A stretch of 64,000 nt of DNA from Clarkia xantiana subsp. parviflora (Eukaryota; Streptophyta; Magnoliopsida; Myrtales; Onagraceae): assembly GCA_036873135.1 (NCBI GenBank), contig JAPTYO010000005.1, positions 3,884,166 to 3,948,165 of the forward strand, in the 5' to 3' direction. The translations under genes were made by a program, and so were the position numbers. Position 1 is the first letter of the stretch. Every line of letters begins with the position of its first letter. Of this stretch, positions 54,045-64,000 are shown one piece after another. A model generated the notes under the pieces. It saw nothing but the letters and a program-made list of their open reading frames with translations. It was not told the DNA's origin and made no database searches.

Positions 54045-54963
54045 ACAATAAGCAGAGAGGACTGGAGAAGAGGAAGCAGATAGAAGAATGCCCTTACCTG
54101 GCTCACCTTTAATGTAACGTACAATTCTGATTGCAGCCTGATAATGAGAAATCTTAGGAGATTTCAAAAATTGACTCAGAAATTGCACAGCAAAGGATAT
54201 GTCAGGCCTCGTCATAGTCAAATAAATGAGCTTACCAATTAGTCTCCTATAGGAGCTTATATCATCCAAAAGAGTATCAGAAGAGTTAACTTTCAAATGT
54301 GTATCATATTCAACAGTAGTTAACTTGAGATTTAATTCCATAGGAGTACTAAAAGGCTTGCAAGCAGAAAGGCCAAGCTCAGAAATCATTTCTAAAGCAT
54401 ATTTGCGCTGAGAAAGAATAATCCCTTCAGGGGACCTGGCAACTTCAATACCCAAGTAATATTTTAAGTCACCAAGGTCCTTCATTTTAAAATTGCTTTC
54501 TAGCACAAGTTTCAACTCAGATATAAGACTTTCACTATTTCCAGAGATAAGGAGATCATCTACATAAACCAAGAGGATAGCAATTTCAGAATCCACAGTT
54601 TTTGTAAACATGGAATACTCAAGTTTGGATTGTAAATAACCAGCAGAAAGCAGAGCCTCAGTGAGCTTAATGTTCCACTGCCTTGAGGCCTGCTTTAGAC
54701 CATACAAAGATTTCTTTAAAAGGCAAACCAGAGTATTATTATGTTTTTCAAAACCAGGTGGAACTGTCATATAAACTTCTTCAAAAAGATCCCCTTGTAA
54801 AAAAGCATTGTACACATCCATCTGGTAAATAGGCCAAGAATTGATAGAGGCCAAAGCTAGAACTGTCCTAACAGAATTCATTTTGGCAACAGGAGAAAAC
54901 GTTTCATTATAGTCAATGCCATATTTCTGTTTAAAACCCTTGGCAACAAGTCTAGCTTTAAAC
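54045..54963 (-). pseudogene. Ty1-copia reverse transcriptase, proximal half of split element
   Basis: The minus-strand frame begins KARLVAKGF near 54963 and continues with NSVRTVLALASINSWPIYQM, DVYNAFLQGDLFEEVYM, KKSLYGLKQASRQWN, the catalytic YVDDLLISG and LKYYLGIEVARS to the insertion point. This is nearly the whole copia reverse transcriptase without internal stop. It is cut on its 5' side at about 54963, where unrelated GC-rich sequence starts, so gag, protease and integrase are missing. RNase H continues at 42957 beyond the Tat insertion. Confidence 0.92.
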
Positions 54964-55672
54964 CTGTAAGACCTTAGGGTACGGAGAAGGTTGGCAGAAA
55001 TAAACCGAGTATGGGAGTCGCAAAATGGTGCCGGGGCGGCTGAAAAATCCGACCCCTAAGGGCAGGGACTGGGTGTCGGAACCTTCGGGGTCGGGTCGAG
55101 GATCCGACCCCGAGGACTTGGGGTCGGGTGAATGGGCCCGGTCAAACAAGTTTGACCGGGTGAGGGGGGTCTCCCAGTCAAACCAAGTTTGACTGGGAGC
55201 CCCCCTCCCTTTCCCCTCCACCCGATCTCTCAACTGAGAGATCGGGTGGGAGAGGCCTCCTCACAGTCAAACTTTTGACTGGGAGCCTCTCCCTCCTCCC
55301 AATCTCTCAACTGAGAGATTGGGAGGGGGCCACCTCCCAATCTCTCTTACGAGAGATTGGGAGGGTCTCCCACCCGGTCAAACCAAGGTTTGACCGGGTG
55401 CTCCCACCCAGTCAAACCTTGGTTTGACTGGGTTCTCCCACCCGGTCAAACCATGGTTTGACCGGGTTCACCCACCCGGTCAAACCATGGTTTGACCGGG
55501 TCGGGAAATTCGGAAGTTTGGGGCTGGCGCGTTTTTTTTTTTTCTAGTTCGGACCGTTTCTTTTTGTGGGTAACATACTTGGGCCAAAATTTTCGATTTA
55601 CAATCATTAACGGGGTGATAAAAATGAAACGACTCGGAAGTCAACGGGTTCAAATTGGGCGTATATCCATCA
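54964..55672. other. GC-rich segment of unknown origin between copia and array 2
   Basis: It begins where copia similarity ends and stops where array 2 starts. It contains a GGGGTCGG...CCGACCCC hairpin (55087-55111), the palindrome cluster (55137-55501), a poly-T run near 55531-55543 and a short frame (MKRLGSQRVQIG) near 55624. It could be part of an LTR or leader of an unidentified element. No gene is supported. Confidence 0.5.
55137..55501. repeat. Cluster of ten perfect or near-perfect palindromes
   Basis: Ten inverted repeats with stems of 8-15 bp and loops of 0-4 bases follow each other about every 30-40 bp: 55137-55160, 55171-55199, 55218-55249, 55264-55281, 55295-55326, 55333-55364, 55371-55400, 55406-55433, 55440-55467, 55474-55501. 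Two arm families occur, CCC(G/A)GTCAAAC and CCC(G/A)ATCTCTC. The G/A variation on the left arm is matched by C/T on the right arm in each case. Each GTCAAAC arm pair contains the WRKY W-box core TTGAC. Confidence 0.9.
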
Positions 55673-56209
55673 CTACTCACATGATAATTCAGCACCTTCA
55701 AGAATTTGAATCACTGAAAAGCGTGCAGTCTTTGCAGTCAATGCTGTATACAGCTGCAGAATCATCATTAAGTCAAGAAAACAGAAAGAGAGTTAATTTT
55801 GACATCTTTCAATGCAGCTTCTCCACACCTCTTTATTTATATATATTAGTTATTGAAGATGGTATGAATCACATCATCTTCATATGTTGATGTTGCTGGA
55901 TTCAGACATGGACCAGCTCATGAATCCGGTTTTTAACAAAAAGAAATTTTAAAAAAAAAATGTATTAAAGAAGATTATAGACTTCAACCATGTTTTAAAT
56001 TCTAACCAAAAGCTAATGTGTGCAAACATAATATAATATTATACACTAGGAATATAAAATTAGTGGGGTTGAAGATCAAATCAAATACCTCCATCACTCA
56101 CTGTAACATCATGTAAAATATGTTCTTCAAAAGAGCTCTACTATCTAGTTCTACTCCAAGAATGTTTACTTAAATTAGAGTGTGAATATTATCCAATGCG
56201 CCAGCTTCT

Positions 56210-58625
56210 TCATGTAGCTGTGTAAATTTTTCCGAGAAACTCCAGCCCGACAGCGCTAGGTGTCAAGTTGTAATTGGACAAGTAATCTTCATTGTAGAAT
56301 TTGCTCAGGTGTCTCATTCCACTGTCACAGAGAATGGTCACAATGGTGTGTCCAGGGCCGAGCTGCTGGGCTACCCTAACAGCTCCAACACAGTTCATCG
56401 CCGATGAACTTCCAACAAAGAGCCCATCGTTCTTTAACAGAAACCTATAAACATCACAACAAAGTTACAACCACATTGAGCAAATTTAAAATTATGAAAA
56501 TTATGATGCTTTCATTGCCTTGACATTTCAACAGCTTCTAAATCGGTTCCTCGAAAAGCACCATCAAGCTTTGCCATCTTGAAATTTTCAGTCAATCTAT
56601 TGATTCCAATCCCTTCAGTTACTGTATCGAATGGGTTCTTGAGTCTTTTGCCCTCGGCTTCCTCTTTTGTATACATAACCCCCCTTGTCACCTTATTAAA
56701 CAAACCAGACCCTGGCGGATCTACAAGGAAACACTTGATGTTCGGGTTTTTGTCCTGTAACAAAAATTAAAATCATTTGTAAACTACTCATGCAAGACCT
56801 CACTTTCATAGTACTGCAATTTTGAAATTTTAATAACACTGCCAAGACCCCAAGTTTCAAACTTTTAGATCAAACAATTTTAAATAATAAAAAAAACTAT
56901 ATTTTATCTAGACCAAATACAGATGGTAAGATACCTGTAGGAATCTGGAGACACCAGCCAAAGTGCCACCAGTGCCAGAGGCAGCCACAAATGCATCCAA
57001 GCTACCATCCGTCTGTTCCCATATCTCAGGGCCAGTGCCTTCATAATGGGCCCTGTAGTTTGCTAAATTTTCAAACTGATCCGCAAAGAAACCACCTTTG
57101 ACGTCTGAATTTGGCTTTGCAGCCAAATCATTAGCTTCAGCTGCACGTCTCTTAGCAATATTGACAAAGTGATCTTTGTGTGTGATTGAAACAGGCCTCA
57201 CTCTTTCTACAGTTGCTCCGAGCGCTTCAATTAATTGTGACTGAAAATGCATTTAAAAACATTAACATGTTACAAAGTGTTCTTTGGGGTTAATTGTGTT
57301 TGACGAATATTTTGTGGAGAAACGAACCTTTTCTATAGGAGCATCATCGGGTATAACCACATGGCACTTGCATCCATAAGCAGGGGCTACTGTGGCGAGG
57401 CTTATAGCTGTGCTGCCTGCACTTCCTTCAGTAATTACTCCTCCTTTTACCAATTGACCCGATTCCAAAGCCTATATAAACAATAAACATAATGACTTGT
57501 GTGATTAAAAACTAATAAGCAAAATACACCTAACTAATAAGCTCAAGAATAGTTTTTAGTTTTTACACATGACACAACCATACATGGACAGCAGAAAGAG
57601 ATCAGCTCTACAGAAAATAATCCAATTTTCAAAACTATAGGTGCCACACTTCAGTGCCATATTTTGAAAACAAGTTTCAAGAATGTGGAACAAAATAAGG
57701 AAGCATTGATAGACCGTTGAATGAGAATGGGAATCGTCTTAGAAACTGGCTATAGCCATGAGTAAAAGCCTCCTGGAGGTAAATGCAAGTTTTGCTGGGG
57801 AAGTCTAAGTCTCCCATCTTCATTCTAAGTGAAATGAGTACAAGCCACCGAAAAAGACGCTGAATGATTCAAATAAGTTTCTTTGATCTTCTAGCTTCAA
57901 GATAAAGATTCTACCTCTTCAATAATCTTCACAGCAACTCTGTCTTTGACGCTCCCACCCGGATTCAACAACTCGCACTTCCCTAGAATCTGAAGATTCA
58001 GGTGGACAAAATTAGCTTCAAAGCAAAAGAGTTAATCCTTGAATCAGAAATATTCCATGGACTACAACATTCCAAGTTCCATAATGAACCTGTAAAACAG
58101 CTTCTATTTTAGAGCTTAACCGAACATAAGGCAAATTTCATTGTCCATCTGTTTAGCGGAAATATAGATATTTATTTTTAAAAAGACCCAGTTCATACTT
58201 CATAATTTATCTCCTAATGTTGATCAGAGCAATTTTAGAATGTCAGTATGCAGTATTTTGATATTATCCATTTATCAGGTCACTAACACTAATTCCACAT
58301 TTTTTTCTGTTGCATAGAGCTACAAGATCAAATTTACGTTTATAAAGAGGAAGCACCAAGTTTCTCAATAGCACAAAAAAAGAAGGGAAAATTGACGTAC
58401 TTCGCAGCCCGTGGCATCGGAGAGGCTGTTGATACGAATCAAGGGGGTGTCACCGACAGCGTCGATGAGTCCGCTTTTGCTATTGCTACTTTTCTTCTTC
58501 TTCTTCGTCTTCTTCTCGAACCGCGCCGCCTGGGACATCTGAGTGCGGTAGCTGTAAAGGAGGAACGAGAAAACAGCCATGGAGATGACGGCAACAGCAA
58601 CGCCGGAGGTTCCCGCCGGCGCCAT
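56210..58625 (-). CDS. Cysteine-synthase-like PLP enzyme, copy D (complete)
   Basis: Six exons: 58401-58625, 57915-57989, 57328-57471, 56935-57240, 56519-56754 and 56210-56444, coding for 406 residues as in copy B. All PLP motifs and splice sites are kept, including the GC donor of intron 5. It differs in exon 3, where VVIPDDAAIEK reads VVIPDDAPIEK; a proline there could affect a helix start. Its downstream flank is shorter than in other units, being cut at 55673 by unrelated GC-rich DNA about 540 bp past the stop codon. Confidence 0.88.
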
Positions 58626-60885
58626 CTATGGCGGTTTGGTTCGACCCTCGAAGCTCAACTAGCCAATTGAAGTTTAGGGGCTTCAGGCTCTGCCTCAGAT
58701 TCTCTATTTGGGCCTTAGAAACCCAATTCATGTGGAAAGGAATTCCAAATTCCAATTGGTGCAAGTTTCAAAGTGTTATTACAAAATAAAGACCCTGGAA
58801 AAAGGAAAAAAAAAAATCCAACCGTGAGCATTTTCATTTTGAAGTGCAACAAACAAATCACTGTTTGTTTTACTAGAAACAAAGTCAATTGTTAATTTTA
58901 TAGCAACTACGTTCAATCTTCATAAAAAAAAATTGTAAAAATGATACGAATAGATCAAAATCGCTTCTATTAAAATATATGTTCATGTTATATGTTTGAT
59001 TTTTATCTTTTTAAATGAAAAACTAGTTTGCAGTTTGTTATAATTTAATTTTCTTAAGAAAAATAGTTTAGATTTTAATTTTCAAGCACACTCAAATTTT
59101 TAAGCTAGCCTAATAATAAACCTCAATACGCATACCTTGCGATAAAATTTGAAAAATTAATTTGATGAATAATTTATGGAGGTCTCTAAAATATGTATTT
59201 CATAAAGAGATCTCTAAATTTAAACATATTCTATATAATAAACAAATTGGAAACAAAAAATGAATTATAGTCTGTCACTTCACTACGAAGAGGACTCACC
59301 GAAATTTGCTTAGAACTTCAGAGAGAAAATATCGAAAATTTCAATGTAAATCGGATTATGTTTCCGATTATCCCAAAATAAAACGGAGAGAACAGTCCGA
59401 AAATTACTCATTATCTCGGGCTGTTCCTCCCGTGTTTCTCCAAATATATTGGTCGCAACTCTCCGAATATAATGAGTAAAATGGCAGAAGCTTTCCGATT
59501 TACACAATGTAAATCGGTGACACTACTCCAAATATTTCTCGGCGTATCGGTTAGGGTTTCCGATTTTCTCCAAAGCTAGCGGAGTGATTTTCCGAATATT
59601 ACTGAATACATCGGGAAACTATTCCCGATTTTTTAAAACAAAATCGGTAGTACCTCTCCGAGTTTTGTTCATCATTTCGGTAAGCCCTTTCCATTTTTTA
59701 TAACGAAATGGTATAGTACCTTCCGATTATAACTATAGCTAACTAAATTGGTTACATGTTCATTTTGTATTAGCTAACTTTATCCCACATTTTACCGGTT
59801 ATATTCTTGTCATACTTCATAATTAAACGAATAAAACTAAATTGGTTACATATTAATTTTGTCTTAGCTTACTTCATAAGTAAACGAATAAGTTGTTACC
59901 GATTTTTCTTACTTTTTTCAGTAAGTTATTATATATTTGGGTACATACAAAAACTATTTTTTAAGGTTCCACAAGTTAACATCGTAAGATTTAAAAATTA
60001 TGCATCATCATTAGTTCGCTGAAAATTGTTATATTTTTTTACCAACTAATAATAATCTTTTTAGATTTAGAAAAAAAAAATCATTAAAATAATAATCTTT
60101 TTGAAAGTGGCGGGCTGGTCTCTACCGTGGATGTGTACAGTATATATGAGAATGGTAAATAAATAATAAAGGAAAATGTTCCAAAAAGGTGTTGACAATC
60201 AAGAGAATTTTAGTGACAAACCGAAACTCCTGGAGGGTAAATAATAGACTCACAGTACAGTCTCAAAGACTGACTGAATTTTGGTTGATTGATTCTCAAG
60301 AGGCCAATTAATGCCACGTGGTGATCTGACAAAGCATTAGATGAGATGCTACTCACATGATAATTCAGCACCTTCAAGAATTTGAATCACTGAAAAGCGT
60401 GCAGTCTTTGCAGTCAATGCTGTATACAGCTGCAGAATCATCATTAAGTCAAGAAAACAGAAAGAGAGTTAATTTTGACATCTTTCAATGCAGCTTCTCC
60501 ACACCTCTTTATTTATATATATTAGTTATTGAAGATGGTATGAATCACATCATCTTCATATGTTGATGTTGCTGGATTCAGACATGGACCAGCTCATGAA
60601 TCCGGTTTTTAACAAAAAGAAATTTTTAAAAAAAAATGTATTAAAGAAGATTATAGACTTCAACCATGTTTTAAATTCTAACCAAAAGCTAATGTGTGCA
60701 AACATAATATAATATTATACACTAGGAATATAAAATTAGTGGGGTTGAAGATCAAATCAAATACCTCCATCACTCACTGTAACATCATGTAAAATATGTT
60801 CTTCAAAAGAGCTCTACTATCTAGTTCTACTCCAAGAATGTTTACTTAAATTAGAGTCTGAATATTATCCAATGCGCTAGCTTCT
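58626..60885. other. Spacer of the 4.68-kb unit
   Basis: Near-identical to 7296-9556, including the CACTA-like block starting about 59280. No gene is visible. The promoter of copy D lies at its left end. Confidence 0.6.
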
Positions 60886-63300
60886 TCATGTAGCTGTGTA
60901 AATTTTTCCGAGAAACTCCAGCCCGACAGCGCTAGGTGTCAAGTTGTAATTGGACAAGTAATCTTCATTGTAGAATTTGCTCAGGTGTCTCATTCCACTG
61001 TCACAGAGAATGGTCACAATGGTGTGTCCAGGGCCGAGCTGCTGGGCTACCCTAACAGCTCCAACACAGTTCATCGCCGATGAACTTCCAACAAAGAGCC
61101 CATCGTTCTTTAACAGAAACCTATGAACATCACAACAAAGTTACAACCACATTGAGCAAATTTAAAATTATGAAAATTATGATGCTTTCATTGCCTTGAC
61201 ATTTCAACAGCTTCTAAATCGGTTCCTCGAAAAGCACCATCAAGCTTTGCCATCTTGAAATTCTCAGTCAATCTATTGATTCCAATCCCTTCAGTTACTG
61301 TATCGAATGGGTTCTTGAGTCTTTTGCCCTCGGCTTCCTCTTTTGTATACATAACTCCCCTTGTCACCTTATTAAACAAACCAGACCCTGGCGGATCTAC
61401 AAGGAAACACTTGATGTTCGGGTTTTTGTCCTGTAACAAAAATTAAAATCATTTGTAAACTACTCATGCAAGACGTCACTTTCATAGTACTGCAATTTTG
61501 AAATTTTAATAACACTGCCAAGACCCCAAGTTTCAAACTTTTAGATCAAACAATTTTAAATAATAAAAAAACTATATTTTATCTAGACCAAATACAGATG
61601 GTAAGATACCTGTAGGAATCTGGAGACACCAGCCAAAGTGCCACCAGTGCCAGAGGCAGCCACAAATGCATCCAAGCTACCATCCGTCTGTTCCCATATC
61701 TCAGGGCCAGTGCCTTCATAATGGGCCCTGTAGTTTGCTAAATTTTCAAACTGATCCGCAAAGAAACCACCTTTGACGTCTGAATTTGGCTTTGCAGCCA
61801 AATCATTAGCTTCAGCTGCACGTCTCTTAGCAATATTGACAAAGTGATCTTTGTGTGTGATTGAAACAGGCCTCACTCTTTCTACAGTTGCTCCGAGCGC
61901 TTCAATTAATTGTGACTGAAAATGCATTTAAAAACATTAACATGTTACAAAGTGTTCTTTGGGGTTAATTGTGTTTGACGAATATTTTGTGGAGAAACGA
62001 ACCTTTTCTATAGCAGCATCATCGGGTATAACCACATGGCACTTGCATCCATAAGCAGGGGCTACTGTGGCGAGGCTTATAGCTGTGCTGCCTGCACTTC
62101 CTTCAGTAATTACTCCTCCTTTTACCAATTGACCCGATTCCAAAGCCTATATAAACAATAAACATAATGACTTGTGTGATTAAAAACTAATAAGCAAAAT
62201 ACACCTAACTAATAAGCTCAAGAATAGTTTTTAGTTTTTACACATGACACAACCATACATGGACAGCAGAAAGAGATCAGCTCTACAGAAAATAATCCAA
62301 TTTTCAAAACTATAGGTGCCACACTTCAGTGCCATATTTTGAAAACAAGTTTCAAGAATGTGGAACAAAATAAGGAAGCATTGATAGACCGTTGAATGAG
62401 AATGGGAATCGTCTTAGAAACTGGCTATAGCCATGAGTAAAAGCCTCCTGGAGGTAAATGCAAGTTTTGCTGGGGAAGTCTAAGTCTCCCATCTTCATTC
62501 TAAGTGAAATGAGTACAAGCCACCGAAAAAGACGCTGAATGATTCAAATAAGTTTCTTTGATCTTCTAGCTTCAAGATAAAGATTCTACCTCTTCAATAA
62601 TCTTCACAGCAACTCTGTCTTTGACGCTCCCACCCGGATTCAACAACTCGCACTTCCCTAGAATCTGAAGATTCAGGTGGACAAAATTAGCTTCAAAGCA
62701 AAAGAGTTAATCCTTGAATCAGAAATATTCCATGGACTACAACATTCCAAGTTCCATAATGAACCTGTAAAACAGCTTCTATTTTAGAGCTTAACCGAAC
62801 ATAAGGCAAATTTCATTGTCCATCTGTTTAGCGGAAATATAGATATTTATTTTTAAAAAGACCCAGTTCATACTTCATAATTTATCTCCTAATGTTTATC
62901 AGAGCAATTTTAGAATGTCAGTATGCAGTATTTTGATATTATCCATTTATCAGGTCACTAACACTAATTCCACATTTTTTTCTGTTGCATAGAGCTACAA
63001 GATCAAATTTACGTTTATAAAGAGGAAGCACCAAGTTGCTCAATAGCACAAAAAAAGAAGGGAAAATTGACGTACTTCGCAGCCCGTGGCATCGGAGAGG
63101 CTGTTGATACGAATCAAGGGGGTGTCACCGACAACGTCGATGAGTCCGCTTTTGCTATTGCTACTTTTCTTCTTCTTCTTCGTCTTCTTCTCGAACCGCG
63201 CCGCCTGGGACATCTGAGTGCGGTAGCTGTAAAGGAGGAACGAGAAAACAGCCATGGAGATGACGGCAACAGCAACGCCGGAGGTTCCCGCCGGCGCCAT
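60886..63300 (-). CDS. Cysteine-synthase-like PLP enzyme, copy E (complete)
   Basis: Six exons: 63076-63300, 62590-62664, 62003-62146, 61610-61915, 61195-61430 and 60886-61120, giving 406 residues. The motifs match copy B. It differs in exon 1, with LIDVVGDTP instead of LIDAVGDTP next to the conserved GDTP loop. The acceptor of exon 6 reads catag instead of tatag, still valid. The unit continues to the window end. Confidence 0.88.
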
Positions 63301-64000
63301 CTATGGCGGTTTGGTTCGACCCTCGAAGCTCAACTAGCCAATTGAAGTTTAGGGGCTTCAGGCTCTGCCTCAGATTCTCTATTTGGGCCTTAGAAACCCA
63401 ATTCATGTGGAAAGGAATTCCAAATTCCAATTGGTGCAAGTTTCAAAGTGTTATTACAAAATAAAGACCCTTGAAAAAGGAAAAAAAAAAAAATCCAACC
63501 GTGAGCATTTTCATTTTGAAGTGCAACAAACAAATCACTGTTTGTTTTACTAGAAACAAAGTCAATTGTTAATTTTATAGCAACTACGTTCAATCTTCAT
63601 AAAAAAAAAAATTGTAAAAATGATACGAATAGATCAAAATCGCTTCTATTAAAATATATGTTCATGTTATATGTTTGATTTTTATCTTTTTAAATGAAAA
63701 ACTAGTTTGCAGTTTGTTATAATTTAATTTTCTTAAGAAAAATAGTTTAGATTTTAATTTTCAAGCACACTCAAATTTTTAAGCTAGCCTAATAATAAAC
63801 CTCAATACGCATACCTTGCGATAAAATTTGAAAAATTAATTTGATGAATAATTTATGGAGGTCTCTAAAATATGTATTTCATAAAGAGATCTCTAAATTT
63901 AAACATATTCTATATAATAAACAAATTGGAAACAAAAAATGAATTATAGTCTGTCACTTCACTACGAAGAGGACTCACCGAAATTTGCTTAGAACTTCAG
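63301..64000. other. Upstream spacer of copy E, cut by window end
   Basis: Corresponds to 7296-7997 of array 1 and ends within the CACTA-like block that starts near 63958. The array presumably continues to the right. Confidence 0.6.

Larger units (their letters stand above)
42953..54049 (+). mobile_element. Complete Tat-lineage (Retand-like) Ty3-gypsy retrotransposon with target duplications
   Basis: The element proper is 42958-54044 (11,087 bp), bounded by ACAAT at 42953-42957 and 54045-54049. It has two 642-bp LTRs beginning TGATGGGCCCC and ending GATCCAACA, a primer-binding site, one gag-pol frame, a 50-bp tandem repeat array, an antisense gene and a polypurine tract before the 3' LTR. 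The dual RNase H in pol, the extra antisense gene and the repeat array are features described for the plant Tat/Retand lineage. Equal LTR spacing throughout, with no difference that I noticed, implies a very recent insertion. Confidence 0.95.
55673..64000. repeat. Tandem array 2 of the 4.68-kb PLP-gene unit, about 1.8 units
   Basis: It starts at tactcacatgataattcagc, the point equivalent to 9020 in array 1, and continues past the window end. Stop codons at 56210 and 60886 and starts at 58625 and 63300 are 4,675-4,676 bp apart. Orientation matches array 1. The sequence between 14992 and 55672 separates the halves, and about 3.4 kb of one unit is missing at the junction. Confidence 0.92.

Noticed and set aside
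16338..63300. A functional copper-sulfur gene cluster formed by the ATPase and the PLP enzymes
   Set aside because: Proximity is explained by tandem duplication and rearrangement; there is no shared regulation or pathway evidence in the sequence.

Overview
The window is nuclear DNA from a flowering plant, almost certainly a eudicot. The evidence is GT-AG intron-rich genes with plant-specific families, a plant tRNA-Asp, and plant transposon types (Tat/Retand Ty3-gypsy, Ty1-copia, hAT, CACTA, Helitron). An asterid such as a Lamiales member is a guess from protein flavour only. No bacterial-type operon, CRISPR array or virus is present.

Layout. 1-5446 is a mosaic: satellite crumbs, a decayed copia gag, intron-containing fragments of two host genes (NOP2-like rRNA methyltransferase and NUDT19-like Nudix hydrolase), and a CACTA-type transposon end at 5446. 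From 5447 to 14991 lies a tandem array with a 4.68-kb period; each unit carries one minus-strand six-exon gene for a membrane-anchored, cysteine-synthase-like PLP enzyme plus about 2.26 kb of spacer. The same array resumes at 55673 and runs off the right end. In all there are three complete gene copies, one lacking its last two exons in this window, and one cut in exon 4.

The 40.7 kb between the two array halves holds: an apparently intact nine-exon copper P1B-ATPase of the RAN1/HMA7 type (16338-21431, minus); a 124-bp satellite (22001-24150) with inverted outliers around a 1,003-bp non-autonomous hAT element; a 5'-truncated diacylglycerol kinase gene (26634-27948); four tRNA-Asp loci of which only one (40010-40081) looks intact; an orphan first exon next to a Ty3-gypsy RNase H fragment; shuffled repeat fragments; a Helitron 3' end; and an intact three-exon BAHD acyltransferase (35578-38531, minus).

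The largest element is an 11,087-bp Tat-lineage retrotransposon (42958-54044). It has 642-bp LTRs with no length difference, a 5-bp ACAAT duplication, and an intact 1,852-residue gag-pol. It sits inside an older minus-strand copia element whose reading frame is continuous once one copy of the duplication is discounted. Between pol and the 3' LTR it carries a 12-copy 50-bp hairpin repeat and an antisense gene that I model as four exons encoding about 854 residues. Just to its right is a cluster of ten near-perfect palindromes (55137-55501) whose arms differ by paired changes.

How the genes relate. No pathway links the host genes with certainty. The ATPase loads copper for ethylene receptors, the PLP enzymes are sulfur/amino-acid type, and the BAHD enzyme is secondary metabolism. 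The main story is genome dynamics: a recent tandem amplification split by a repeat-rich block with nested transposons. Gene models were built by eye from splice signals and family resemblance; functions are inferred from family knowledge.
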